Assembly: GCF_003248455.1 (NCBI RefSeq)
Contig: NZ_QFNM01000008.1
Location: 1 to 64,000 of the forward strand
Length of the DNA stretch: 64,000 bases
From: Brevundimonas sp.
GTDB lineage: Bacteria > Pseudomonadota > Alphaproteobacteria > Caulobacterales > Caulobacteraceae
Direction: 5' to 3'
The notes under the pieces are model-generated. The model did no database searches and was not told where the DNA came from. It saw only the letters and a program-made list of their open reading frames with translations. The first letter of the stretch is position 1; each line of letters opens with the position of its first letter. Made by a program: the position numbers and the translations under genes. Below are positions 23,350-31,548 of this stretch, piece after piece.

Positions 23350-23904
23350 GTGGATTTTGGCTCCAAAACGTGGACGCAATCGATGACCAATGACTGGCAG
23401 GAAGAAGCCTTCGCCAAATACGTCGAGCAACAAAAACGTCTCGACGCCCTTCAGCGACAGAGGCTCGCCGAACGAGGAGAGGTTTTAATCGAACTCGTCG
23501 GATCGGACGATGACGGCGCGCCGAGTGACCCGCAGTTCCAAGCGGAGCTTTCCCCCATGGCGGATACGTTGGGGGCTAACGGGGTCTCGTATTCGCAGAC
23601 GATGATGACGTTCGACGCAGCCGATGGCTTGGGTCATTCGCTGCCAGAGTTCACGGTGCTTTTGAAGACCTTAGGCGCCCCCGCGATCGCCGCTGTGGCG
23701 GGGGTGGCTGGCACGTGGGTCGGCGGACGGTTGGGTCGGAAGGTTCGCCTGAAGATTGGTGATTTGGAAGCAGAGGGACGGTCGATTGAAGAGGTCCAGG
23801 CTCTGCTGATCCTAGCTACGGACTATGCTGCGGAGAAGGCAGCGGAGAAGGCAGCGGAGAAGGGTGAGGTAGCTGAAACATCGTCGAAAGAGACGGAAAA
23901 ATAG
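23350..23904 (+). CDS. Hypothetical protein resembling effector-associated components
   Basis: The 184-residue protein has a charged N-terminal half and a short hydrophobic segment (PAIAAVAGVAGTWVGGRLG, about residues 117-135). It then has a small strand-helix unit (KVRLKIGDLEAEGRSIEEVQALL). That last layout recalls the effector-associated constant component EACC1 family, but the match is by eye. The C-terminus carries a 3x AAEK repeat coded by three 12-bp units (23827-23862). The start is uncertain: GTG at 23350 or ATG at 23383. It is the last gene of the island before attR. Confidence 0.5.
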   Translation: MDFGSKTWTQSMTNDWQEEAFAKYVEQQKRLDALQRQRLAERGEVLIELVGSDDDGAPSDPQFQAELSPMADTLGANGVSYSQTMMTFDAADGLGHSLPEFTVLLKTLGAPAIAAVAGVAGTWVGGRLGRKVRLKIGDLEAEGRSIEEVQALLILATDYAAEKAAEKAAEKGEVAETSSKETEK

Positions 23905-23962
23905 GCTACATACAAACTGCACACATTTGACACGCGGGCAGCCAAATAATTCAATAAAAACA

Positions 23963-23979
23963 ACGCCAGAAATTGGCGT
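23963..23979 (-). terminator. Leftward terminator near the island's right end
   Basis: ACGCCA (23963-23968) and TGGCGT (23974-23979) form a 6-bp stem. On the minus strand it is followed by TGTTTTTATT. It would stop transcription entering the island from the autotransporter side. Confidence 0.55.
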
Positions 23980-23987
23980 GTAGGCGG

Positions 23988-24004
23988 CCCGTCGCCGCCT
24001 ACCA
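23988..24004 (+). repeat. attR: right copy of the 17-bp direct repeat
   Basis: CCCGTCGCCGCCTACCA is identical to the tRNA-Val 3' end at 1653-1669 and in the same orientation. It is preceded by TAGGCGGC, which makes a palindrome with the GCCGCCTA in the repeat. The native terminator that once followed the tRNA now lies directly to the right. Confidence 0.9.
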
Positions 24005-24012
24005 AACAAAAA

Positions 24013-24045
24013 GGCCGCCGGATCGCTCCGGCGGCCTTCGTTTTT
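24013..24045. terminator. Bidirectional terminator right of attR
   Basis: GGCCGCCGGA (24013-24022) and TCCGGCGGCC (24027-24036) make a perfect 10-bp stem with a TCGC loop. A T-rich tail follows on each strand (TTCGTTTTT rightward, TTTTTGTTTGG leftward). It probably served tRNA-Val before the island arrived and now ends the leftward autotransporter transcript. Confidence 0.85.
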
Positions 24046-24062
24046 GGCGCTCTGGTCGCCGG

Positions 24063-27000
24063 TCAGAAGCGGAAGCTGGCCCGCAGCAGCAGCGAGTAGC
24101 GGACATAATCCTCAAGCAATTCGGCGTCGCCGGTCAGAGACAGCATCCCCAACTCGTTGCCGAAGTTCAGGCGGAAGCCCAGGATCGGCCCGCCCCCTTC
24201 GATGGCGTCCGGCGACAGGATGAAGTCCGGGCCGCCGCTGGCGAAACGGGCGATGGTCTCGCCCGCGTCCACCGAGATGTTCTGGCGATAGCCGACGCGC
24301 AGTTCGGGTCGGATCCAGCCGTTGCGGCCGAAGCCGTAGCCGATGTTCATCGCCGCCACAGCCGAGAAGATGTGGCTGTCGCGCGAATCGATGTCCAGAT
24401 CGAAGCCGTCGCCGCCGCCGCTCTCGCTGCGCGAACCTTCCGACAGATGGAAGTATTCGCCGTACAGTTCGGGGCGAATGTTGAGCCGGCCGAAGTTGCG
24501 CTCGTACGAGGCGCCGCCCGCCACCGCGGCGGTCCAGCCGTGCCAGTCGGACTTGTTGTTCAGATAGACGCCGCTGGCGACCAGGGAGCGGTCGGCGTTG
24601 AAGCTGGCGTAGCCGCCCGCCGCGCGGGCCCAGGTTGTCCAGTACTGCCCCTGGGCCCGCCAGTAGAGGCCCAGTTCCAAAAGGTTGGCGGACAGGACCT
24701 CTTCGGCCTCGGCCTCCGGGTCCTTGATGTCGGACGAGGTGAAGGCGGCCGAAATGCCGATAGCGCCCAGGCCCGTGCCCTTTTCCACGCCGCCCGCGAC
24801 GCCGAAGCCTTCCGAGCGGAAGCCGTAGGAATCGGTCTTGTCCTTGTCGGCGTAGAAGTTGATCTCCTGCACCCAGGCGCTGGTCTCGCCTGGGGCGGCG
24901 ACGGCGTTGCGGCCGGTCAGGGCGCGGGTCACGGCGTCGACGCCGGCCGCCAGCGACATCAGCGGTCCCCCCGAATGGTCGGGCAGCATCTGCTCGTAGG
25001 CGTCGATGAAGCCGTCGCGCGTCGTCTGCGACAGGAACAGGTTGCGCACCGTCTCATTGTCGCCCAGGGCGGCGTAGACGGCGTCGTAGGCCGAGGCTTC
25101 GACGGGGATCAGATCGGCTTCGGCGGCCGAGCGGCGGCGCGCGTCGATATAGACGGTGTTGGCCGCCTGATCGACGCCGCCTTCGACCACATAGAGATAG
25201 GGGGAGCTGCCGCTGAGCAGGCTCTGGTCGATCTGGCCGACATTCAGCGAACCGGCGGTGATGATGTCGAACCGCTCGGGCCCCTCCAGCAGCGAGGCGA
25301 AGCGCACGCCCAGGGTCGAGCCGGTCGCCAGGGTGGCCGCGCCGCTGACGTTGAATCCGCCCGAGGCGCTGGTGGCCGGGTCAAGAGTGACCAGCAGCGT
25401 GCCTTCTGCCCCCACGTTCAGGCTGGTGACGCCGACCACGCCGGTCTGGGTCGCGTTCAGCGTGCCCTTGCCGATGTTGATGTCCAGCAGGCCGTCGGCG
25501 TTCTTGATAGCGCCGGTGACGACCGCTCCGCCGCTGATGTTCAGCTTGTCCGCCCCGGCGCCGAAATCGATGTCGCCATTCACGACGCCGTTCTCGATGT
25601 CGAGCGTATCGGCGCCCGAGCCCAGCTTGACGGCGCCGACGATGGCCGGCTCGCTTGCGTCTGGAACGCCGTCCTTGTCGGTGTCGGTCGCCGTGCTGTC
25701 CGAGGCCGCCGGTATGCCGTACTGACGCAGGGTCACGCCTGAGGTGTTGGCCGACAGGTCGATGGCCGTGACCGTGCCGTCCACGGCCGTCGCGTCGGTG
25801 CTGGTGGGCGTCAGGGAGCCGACAATGGACCCGGCGTTGTTCAGCTGGTTCAACGTCCCCGACTGATCGCGGATGACGACGGCCGAGCCGTGGTCGCCGC
25901 CGAAGGACGCCACCAGATTGCCGGTGTTGGTCAGGGAGCCGACATTGGCTCCGGCGCCGATCAGGATGCCGGTCGCGCTCTGGGTCTGGCCGCCCGAGGC
26001 CACGGCCTGGATGGCCCCCGAGTTGACGATGGCGGGGGCGGTGACGCCCGATCCGATCCAAAGGCCGGTGGCGTTGGCGTCAACGGCGGTGGAGGACACG
26101 CCGCCCTCGTTGCGCACGCCGCCGACGACGTTGACGGCCTGGCCGCCTGCGACGCCGAGTTGAACCGCACGGGATTCGACGCCGGAATAGAGGCCTGACG
26201 CCGTGATCGAGCCGCGGTTGATCAGGCCATAGGCCGCATCGCCCGAGCCCACGGCGCCCAGGGTCACGGCCTGGGTGGTCGATCCGACCAGCAGGGCCGG
26301 CGCGCCGCCCAGCGAGGTGATCGAGGCGGCCGTCTCGCTGGCGTCGGGGATGCCGTCGCCGTCCCGGTCGGAGTCGTCGCGGTTCTTGACGCCGTCGCCG
26401 TCGTCGTCCTCGTCGCCGTTCTTGACGCCATCGCCGTCGTCGTCGCCGTCGATGCCGGCGGCCGAATAGGCCAGGGCTTTATCGAACAGGACGCCGCCCG
26501 CCACATTGGCGCCCACGCGGACCGCCGGTCCGCCCTGAAGCAGGTCGTCGTCGGCGTCCAACTCGTCCAGGAACAGGGTCGTGGCGTTGTCGTAGGAGCC
26601 CGTGGCGGGGCGCGCCGGCGGCGGGGTGGTGTAGCGATAACCGGTGGCGACCACCGACGAATGGATTTTCAGCGCGCCGCCCACGTCGCCTTCGATGGAG
26701 ACGCCGCTCGCATTGGCGCCCAGGGCCGAGATGGTGCCGGCCAGATCGACGTTTCCGGTGATCGGACCCGTCGTGCGAATGGCCGCAGCGTTGTCGCCGG
26801 TGGCGCGGATCGTGCCCAGGCTCTGCAACTTGCCGTTCAGGCCCGTCTCGACCGCCAGGCCGTAGGAGTTGGCGCCCTCGACCGTGATCGCGCCGGTGCT
26901 TTCGACCAGGACGTCGCCGGTGAAGGGCGAGGGGCCCGCGACGCGTACGCCGTACCGCCCCGTGCCGGTCGCGAACGGACCGTCCAGGTCGCCGTCGCCG

Positions 27001-27365
27001 TCGGTATCCTTGACGTCGGCCGTTTCCTGGGCGTCGTTGACGGTGATCGAGCCGCCGACGATGACCGATCCCGTATTGCCGCCGTTGACCAGCAGGCCGG
27101 TCGAGCCGTCGGCCGACTTGTCCATCGTGATCGAACCGCCGCTGTCCAGATCCACCGTGTGGTTGGAGTCCAGCGTCACGGCGGCGCCCGAGGCCACGGC
27201 GACGCTGCCGCCGCTGGCGATGCGGATGTTGTCCGGGCCCGTGCCGGTCGCGTTCGACGTCTGGATCGGGGTCGTGCGGGCGGTTGAGACGACGATCTCG
27301 GCCTGAGACCCGGTGGCGACCATCAGAGGGGCGATCGCCACGGCGGTCGCGAGCAGAATACGCAT
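24063..27365 (-). CDS. Autotransporter with Asp-rich calcium-binding-like repeats
   Basis: From the ATG at 27365 the protein has 1100 residues. It has a signal peptide (RILLATAVAIAPLMVATGSQA), a long passenger of short Gly/Ser/Thr-rich beta-helix-like repeats, and a C-terminal autotransporter beta-barrel from about residue 823. The last residues, LLLRASFRF, end in the phenylalanine recognised by the Bam machinery. Three Asp-rich inserts at about residues 115-127, 300-343 and 558-571 (DTDGDGDLDG, DDDGDGVKN, DTDKDGVPDASE) look like thrombospondin type 3 calcium loops. The upstream open frame continues to 28946 only because of codon bias and overlaps the glycosyltransferase antisense. Function of the passenger (adhesion, surface layer) is unknown. 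Confidence 0.85.
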   Translation of the reverse strand: MRILLATAVAIAPLMVATGSQAEIVVSTARTTPIQTSNATGTGPDNIRIASGGSVAVASGAAVTLDSNHTVDLDSGGSITMDKSADGSTGLLVNGGNTGSVIVGGSITVNDAQETADVKDTDGDGDLDGPFATGTGRYGVRVAGPSPFTGDVLVESTGAITVEGANSYGLAVETGLNGKLQSLGTIRATGDNAAAIRTTGPITGNVDLAGTISALGANASGVSIEGDVGGALKIHSSVVATGYRYTTPPPARPATGSYDNATTLFLDELDADDDLLQGGPAVRVGANVAGGVLFDKALAYSAAGIDGDDDGDGVKNGDEDDDGDGVKNRDDSDRDGDGIPDASETAASITSLGGAPALLVGSTTQAVTLGAVGSGDAAYGLINRGSITASGLYSGVESRAVQLGVAGGQAVNVVGGVRNEGGVSSTAVDANATGLWIGSGVTAPAIVNSGAIQAVASGGQTQSATGILIGAGANVGSLTNTGNLVASFGGDHGSAVVIRDQSGTLNQLNNAGSIVGSLTPTSTDATAVDGTVTAIDLSANTSGVTLRQYGIPAASDSTATDTDKDGVPDASEPAIVGAVKLGSGADTLDIENGVVNGDIDFGAGADKLNISGGAVVTGAIKNADGLLDINIGKGTLNATQTGVVGVTSLNVGAEGTLLVTLDPATSASGGFNVSGAATLATGSTLGVRFASLLEGPERFDIITAGSLNVGQIDQSLLSGSSPYLYVVEGGVDQAANTVYIDARRRSAAEADLIPVEASAYDAVYAALGDNETVRNLFLSQTTRDGFIDAYEQMLPDHSGGPLMSLAAGVDAVTRALTGRNAVAAPGETSAWVQEINFYADKDKTDSYGFRSEGFGVAGGVEKGTGLGAIGISAAFTSSDIKDPEAEAEEVLSANLLELGLYWRAQGQYWTTWARAAGGYASFNADRSLVASGVYLNNKSDWHGWTAAVAGGASYERNFGRLNIRPELYGEYFHLSEGSRSESGGGDGFDLDIDSRDSHIFSAVAAMNIGYGFGRNGWIRPELRVGYRQNISVDAGETIARFASGGPDFILSPDAIEGGGPILGFRLNFGNELGMLSLTGDAELLEDYVRYSLLLRASFRF

Positions 27366-27677
27366 TCGGTAGAAACCCCTGGTGGTCACGCACAACGGTA
27401 CAGGCGACCCCTTAGCAGGGTCCGCGCCAGCCTTCCTCAAGTTTATCGAATTTGAGGCGAATGCAAGGCCGCGGGAGCCGACGGGCCCGTCTATGACGCG
27501 ACTGGCGTTCTGCGAAACGCAAGCTTTACGGCGAATACGGAGGGATTTGGCCCGGCCGCTCTTGAGCTTTGCCACGACCGGGTTTACGGGCGTCGCACGG
27601 TCTTGCGCCGCGTCCACAACGACGCATCCAACGAACCCCTCCGGCGTTCGACAGCCCAGACCAGACGAGAACGCCCC
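27366..27677. promoter_or_regulatory. Divergent promoter region, autotransporter and glycosyltransferase
   Basis: These 312 bases separate two divergent genes. The clearest element is an imperfect 23-bp palindrome (27435-27457) with arms CCTCAA and TTGAGG in a locally AT-rich stretch, about 70 bases upstream of the autotransporter start. It could be an operator. No further gene is seen. Confidence 0.45.
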
Positions 27678-28928
27678 ATGAGCATGACCGACCTCGACGT
27701 CCAGGAAAGCGAACTCCGACTGATTCCGGGGCTGGACGTGGAAGTCGCCGATACGCTGCGGGCGCTGAAAGCCGCGGCGATGGACGAGCGGCCGCGCCTG
27801 GTGGACACCACCATGCTGTTCGCGCCCCGTTCGGGCGGGGTGAAACGGTATCTCCTCTCCAAGAAGGCCTGGATCGAGGCCAACCGGCCGGGCGTCAGCC
27901 ATTCGCTGATCGTGCCCGGCGCGCGGCACAAGGCCGGGGCCGACGGCGTCGTGCGATTGCGCGCGACCAAGCTGCCGTTCGGCGACGGTTATCGCTGGCC
28001 CACCTCCGTCAAGCGCTGGAGCGCCTGGGTCGCGGCCATGAAGCCGTCGATCATCGAGGCCGGCGACCCCTATACGCCGGGGCAGGGCGCCTTGGAGGCC
28101 GGCCAGAGGGTGGGATGCCCCGTCGTCGGCTTCTGCCATTCGGACCCGGCGGGCCTGGCCGCCCTGCACTTCGGCGAATGGGCCAAGAAGCCGGTCGAGA
28201 AACGCTGGGCGCGCCTGTTTTCGCAATTCGACCGCGTCGTGTCGCCCAGCCGCTTCATCGCGCGGCGGCTGGAAGAGGCGGGCGTCGACAATATCGTGAT
28301 CCGGCCCCTGGGCGTGGAGATCGACACCTTCCGGCCCGAGCGCCGCGACCGACAATGGCTGCTGGACCGGCTGGGTCTGGACCAGGACGCGCGCCTGTTG
28401 TGTTTCGCCGGGCGCCCGGCCAAGGAGAAGAACGTCGACGTGCTGATCGAGGCGGTCCAGAAGCTGGGTGCGCCCTATCACCTGGTGCTGGTCGGCGCCG
28501 GGTCGGGCATGCCGGACGAGGACCGGGTGATCTCCCTGCCTTACGAGACCGATCCCCGCGCCGTGGCCAAGATCATCGCCAGCTGCGACGCCTTCGTCCA
28601 CGCCAACGACAAGGAGCCGTTCGGCCTGATCGTACTGGAGGCCATGGCCTGCGGCCGGCCGGTCGTGGGCGTCAACGCCGGCGGCGTGGCGGAGACGGTG
28701 GACGAGACGGTCGGCCAGCTGGCGGCGCGGGCCGAGGCGGCGGACTACGCCGAGGCGGTCCAGGCCCTGTTCGCGCGCGACATCGAAGCCATCGGCCGGG
28801 CGGCGCGCGAGAAGGCCGTCAGCCAGTTCGCCTGGACCCGGGTGTTCGAGGATCTGTGCAATGTCTATGGCGAATTGACGGGCGAGGCCGCCTTCATGAG
28901 CGCCGACGCGGAACTGCATCTGCACTGA
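27678..28928 (+). CDS. GT4-family glycosyltransferase
   Basis: The 416-residue protein has the two-domain GT-B fold. The N-terminal half carries a donor/acceptor cleft with FAPRSGGVKRYLLSKK and VGFCHSDPAG. The C-terminal half has LLCFAGRPAKEKNVDVLIEAV. The GT4 nucleotide-sugar signature follows in KEPFGLIVLEAMACGRPVVGV (the E-x7-E region). It should transfer a sugar from an activated donor to a lipid or polysaccharide on the cytoplasmic side of the membrane. The substrate is not evident. The ATG at 27678 is chosen because the extra 25 upstream residues are Arg-rich and look non-coding. It stands alone. Confidence 0.85.
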   Translation: MSMTDLDVQESELRLIPGLDVEVADTLRALKAAAMDERPRLVDTTMLFAPRSGGVKRYLLSKKAWIEANRPGVSHSLIVPGARHKAGADGVVRLRATKLPFGDGYRWPTSVKRWSAWVAAMKPSIIEAGDPYTPGQGALEAGQRVGCPVVGFCHSDPAGLAALHFGEWAKKPVEKRWARLFSQFDRVVSPSRFIARRLEEAGVDNIVIRPLGVEIDTFRPERRDRQWLLDRLGLDQDARLLCFAGRPAKEKNVDVLIEAVQKLGAPYHLVLVGAGSGMPDEDRVISLPYETDPRAVAKIIASCDAFVHANDKEPFGLIVLEAMACGRPVVGVNAGGVAETVDETVGQLAARAEAADYAEAVQALFARDIEAIGRAAREKAVSQFAWTRVFEDLCNVYGELTGEAAFMSADAELHLH

Positions 28929-28932
28929 GCGC

Positions 28933-28955
28933 GGGCGGCCAGGCATGCGCCGCCC
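28933..28955 (+). terminator. Hairpin after the glycosyltransferase gene
   Basis: GGGCGGC (28933-28939) and GCCGCCC (28949-28955) form a 7-bp GC stem five bases after the stop codon. There is no T-run, so this is a weak terminator call. Confidence 0.35.
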
Positions 28956-28966
28956 GAGCCGGCGGG

Positions 28967-29008
28967 CGCGCCACTTCTTCTAGCGATGTCTGGAAAAGAA
29001 GTGGCGCG
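28967..29008. repeat. Inverted repeat at the 3' end of the first tRNA-Asp
   Basis: CGCGCCACTTCTT (28967-28979) is the exact complement of AAGAAGTGGCGCG (28996-29008), whose last part is the tRNA-Asp 3' end. The stem would sequester the tRNA 3' terminus in the precursor. Confidence 0.7.
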
Positions 29009-29078
29009 AGTGACGGGGCTCGAACCCGCGACCTCCGGCGTGACAGGCCGGCACTCTAACCAACTGAGCTACACCCGC
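29002..29078 (-). tRNA. tRNA-Asp (anticodon GUC), copy 1
   Basis: A 77-nt cloverleaf on the minus strand. The acceptor stem pairs GCGGGTG with CACTCGC, the D arm carries AGCTCAGTTGGTTAGAG, and the anticodon stem CCGGC/GCCGG encloses CTGTCAC (anticodon GUC). The T arm carries GGTTCGAGCC, and CCA is encoded. The copy at 29161-29237 is identical. Confidence 0.96.
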
Positions 29079-29132
29079 GTACCTGCGACGAAACTTTTGA
29101 GCTGTTTCGAAAGCCTTGTGGGAAGGCGGCGT

Positions 29133-29166
29133 GCGCCACTCTTTCTATTCCTAGAGAGAGTGGCGC
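29133..29166. repeat. Inverted repeat at the 3' end of the second tRNA-Asp
   Basis: GCGCCACTCT (29133-29142) is the exact complement of AGAGTGGCGC (29157-29166), which includes the end of the tRNA. The layout is the same as at copy 1, but the flanking part of the stem has a different sequence. Confidence 0.65.
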
Positions 29167-29237
29167 GAGTGACGGGGCTCGAACCCGCGACCTCCGGCGT
29201 GACAGGCCGGCACTCTAACCAACTGAGCTACACCCGC
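29161..29237 (-). tRNA. tRNA-Asp (anticodon GUC), copy 2
   Basis: Identical in sequence to the tRNA-Asp at 29002-29078, with encoded CCA. On the minus strand it is the first of the pair to be transcribed. The two genes are 82 bases apart and probably form one transcript. Confidence 0.96.
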
Positions 29238-29333
29238 GTTTCCCGGCCGAAGCAGCTGTGCGCCCCGGCGAGGGGCGTCGTTTAGGCGGCCCGACCCAGC
29301 GCGTCAAGCGACCTTTTCGGAGAAACGCGCCGC

Positions 29334-30965
29334 TCAACGCGACGGCGCTGTGGACGGGCCGACGATCGCCGCCTGGGGCGGGCTGTGCGGCCCGGCGACG
29401 CCGCCTGCGGCAGGCTCCTGCGCGGCGACGGCGGGGGCGGGCGGATCGTAGTGAACCCCCACGCCCGGTCCCAACGGCAGGTCGAAGGCGACCCAGGCGG
29501 CCACCATCGCCAGGCCGGCGACCAGGAACGCCCCGGCATAGGGCAGCATGGTCGCCATCAGCGATCCCAGGCCGAATCGCGGGTCCCACCGCTGGGCGAA
29601 GGTCAGGATCAGCGGGAAATAGCTCATCAGCGGCGTGGCGATGTTGGTGACGGAATCGCCCATCCGATAGGCGGCGGTCGTCATCTCGGGCGAAATCCCC
29701 AGCAGCATGAACATCGGCACCACGATCGGCGCCAGGGCCGACCATTTGGCCGAGGCCGAGCCGATGAACAGATCGAAGAAGCAGGAGACGAAGACCACGC
29801 AGATCAGGAGCAGCGGGGCGGGGAGGGCGATGCTCTTCAGTCCCGCCGCCGCGTTCACCGCCAGGATCGGTCCCAGGCCCGACCAGTTGAACATGGCCAC
29901 GAAATGGGCGGCGAAGAAGGCCAGCACGATATAGGGCGCCAGCTGGGCGACGCCGTCGCGCATCATGGCCACCAGATCGCGGTGCGACTTGATCGCGCCC
30001 GACCCCGCCCCATAGGCCCCGCCCGCAACGAAGAAGGTGACGGCGAAGAAGGCGACCAATGAGCGATAAAGCGGATTGAAGCGCTGCTCCGGGTCGGCCT
30101 CGGGGTCCACGAACGGAGAGCCGGGCAGGAAGGTGATCAGGGTCCAGAGCGCGAGCATGCCCAGCACCGCCAGGGCGGCGAAGCCCAGGCCGCGCTTCTC
30201 GGCCGATGTCAGGGGCTGTCTCTCGCTGGCGGCGGGCGCGGCCACGCCCTCTGCAGGCTTCCAGACGCCCAGGCGCGGCTCGATGACCCGGTCGGTCAGA
30301 AACCAGACGATGGGGGTGAAGACGAAGACGACGCCGACGATGAAGAACCAGTTGCCGGCGATGTTGACCGAATAGGACGGGTCGATAAGGCGGGCCGCGG
30401 GCTCGGTGATGCCCAGGATCAGGGCGTCGCTGGCCCCCGGAAACAGATTGCCGGCATATCCGCCGGAAACGGCGGCGAAGCCGGCCGCCAGGCCGGCCAG
30501 CGGATGACGCCCGGCCGCGGCGAAGATCACCGCCGCCAGCGGAATGACCACGACATAGGAGGCGTCCGATGCGTGATGCGACACCATCCCGGTGATCACC
30601 ACGATCGGCGTCAGTATGGCGCGCGGCGCATTCAGCAGGGCGCCGCGGATGGCGGTGGCGAACAGGCCGGTGCGCTCGGCGACTGAGGCGCCGTAGATGA
30701 TGGTGATGACGATCCCCAGCGGCGGAAAGTCGGCCAGGGTGCGCGGCATGCCGATGATCAGCCGCTCAAGATTCTCGCCCGACAGCAGGCTTTGCGCCGC
30801 CAGACGGTCGCCCGTCACGGGATTGACGGCCGACCAGCCCAGGCCCGCCCCAACCATGCTGAGCACGATCAACCCGCCGATCAGCCAGAGAAACAGGAAG
30901 ACCGGATCGGGCAGGCGATTGCCGATCCGTTCCACGGCGTTCAAGGCGCGGCTGGCGACGCTCAT
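29334..30965 (-). CDS. AbgT-family transporter
   Basis: The 543-residue inner-membrane protein has about a dozen hydrophobic segments and the AbgT family look: an N-terminal RIGNRLPDPVFLFLWL, then GMVSHHASDASYVVVIPLAA, then SASAKWSALAPIVVPMFMLLG and a Pro/Ala-rich C-terminal tail. E. coli AbgT takes up p-aminobenzoyl-glutamate, a folate breakdown product. Some relatives (MtrF, YdaH) also export sulfonamides. The substrate here is not known. No abgAB hydrolase genes are adjacent. It diverges from the nuo operon. Confidence 0.9.
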   Translation of the reverse strand: MSVASRALNAVERIGNRLPDPVFLFLWLIGGLIVLSMVGAGLGWSAVNPVTGDRLAAQSLLSGENLERLIIGMPRTLADFPPLGIVITIIYGASVAERTGLFATAIRGALLNAPRAILTPIVVITGMVSHHASDASYVVVIPLAAVIFAAAGRHPLAGLAAGFAAVSGGYAGNLFPGASDALILGITEPAARLIDPSYSVNIAGNWFFIVGVVFVFTPIVWFLTDRVIEPRLGVWKPAEGVAAPAASERQPLTSAEKRGLGFAALAVLGMLALWTLITFLPGSPFVDPEADPEQRFNPLYRSLVAFFAVTFFVAGGAYGAGSGAIKSHRDLVAMMRDGVAQLAPYIVLAFFAAHFVAMFNWSGLGPILAVNAAAGLKSIALPAPLLLICVVFVSCFFDLFIGSASAKWSALAPIVVPMFMLLGISPEMTTAAYRMGDSVTNIATPLMSYFPLILTFAQRWDPRFGLGSLMATMLPYAGAFLVAGLAMVAAWVAFDLPLGPGVGVHYDPPAPAVAAQEPAAGGVAGPHSPPQAAIVGPSTAPSR

Positions 30966-31100
30966 TCGGATGACTTTCGGTTACGCGGGAGAAGCCGCCA
31001 TAGGGCTTCGGCGGCGCATGAGGCGCAAGCATCGGGCCTGCGACATATGGCGCACGAAGTTGCGATCCATTCTCAATGAAAACCCAATGCGCGCAGGGGT

Positions 31101-31129
31101 TTGAACGGCGACGTTGTTGGGTCTAAGAA
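31101..31129 (+). promoter_or_regulatory. Weak promoter candidate of the nuo operon
   Basis: TTGAAC (31101-31106), 17 bases and TAAGAA (31124-31129) precede the nuoA start by about 40 bases. Both hexamers are poor matches. The 205-base gap to the divergent AbgT gene shows nothing better. Confidence 0.3.
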
Positions 31130-31170
31130 GCGCCGAATCCCGCCTCTCCCCGGCGGACGAGGTTCTTCGA

Positions 31171-31548
31171 ATGAACGCATTTCTTCTAGAATATCTGCCC
31201 GTGCTGGTGTTCGCCGGCGTCGCGGCCGTGGTCGGCATTCTCTTCATCGTCCTGCCGCTGTTGCTGGCGCCGAAGAACCCCGATTCCGAAAAGCTCTCGG
31301 CCTATGAGTGCGGCTTCAACGCCTTCGACGATGCGCGGATGAAGTTCGACATCCGCTTCTATCTGGTGTCGATCCTGTTCATCATCTTCGACCTGGAAGT
31401 GGCCTTCCTGTTCCCTTGGGCGGTGTCGATGTTCGATCTGTCGCACGCTGGAATGGTGTTCGCCTTCTGGTCGATGATGGTCTTTTTGGGCGTGCTGACC
31501 ATCGGCTTCATCTACGAATGGAAGAAGGGAGCCCTGGAATGGGAGTAG
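31171..31548 (+). CDS. nuoA: NADH-quinone oxidoreductase subunit A
   Basis: A 125-residue membrane subunit of complex I with three transmembrane helices. It has the conserved SEKLSAYECGFNAFDDARMKFDIRFY loop (split here as SEKLSAYECGF and KFDIRFY), whose cysteine lies at the quinone channel. GAGG eight bases upstream supports the ATG at 31171; the upstream extension to 31114 is not needed. It is the first gene of the operon and its end overlaps nuoB by ten bases. Confidence 0.95.
   Translation: MNAFLLEYLPVLVFAGVAAVVGILFIVLPLLLAPKNPDSEKLSAYECGFNAFDDARMKFDIRFYLVSILFIIFDLEVAFLFPWAVSMFDLSHAGMVFAFWSMMVFLGVLTIGFIYEWKKGALEWE

Larger units (their letters stand above)
1653..24004 (+). mobile_element. 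Integrative genomic island at tRNA-Val (about 22.3 kb)
   Basis: The element is delimited by the 17-bp direct repeat and opens with an outward-reading tyrosine integrase. Its cargo is accessory: XRE regulator, serine resolvase, Shedu operon, AlpA-like protein and DUF927 primase, type III restriction-modification, umuDC-like pair, NusG-like and YfbU-like proteins. No capsid, terminase, tail or conjugation genes are seen. It is therefore either a defence-carrying island or a satellite-like element that needs a helper for spread. Intergenic regions are longer and more AT-rich than in the flanking core genome. Confidence 0.88.

Noticed and set aside
23973..25742. Open frame of 589 codons antisense to the autotransporter
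   Set aside because: It begins in attR/terminator DNA and has no recognisable protein features.
27366..28946. In-frame N-terminal extension of the autotransporter to a 1627-residue protein
   Set aside because: The extension is antisense to the glycosyltransferase gene and lacks a signal peptide. A perfect signal peptide starts at the ATG at 27365.
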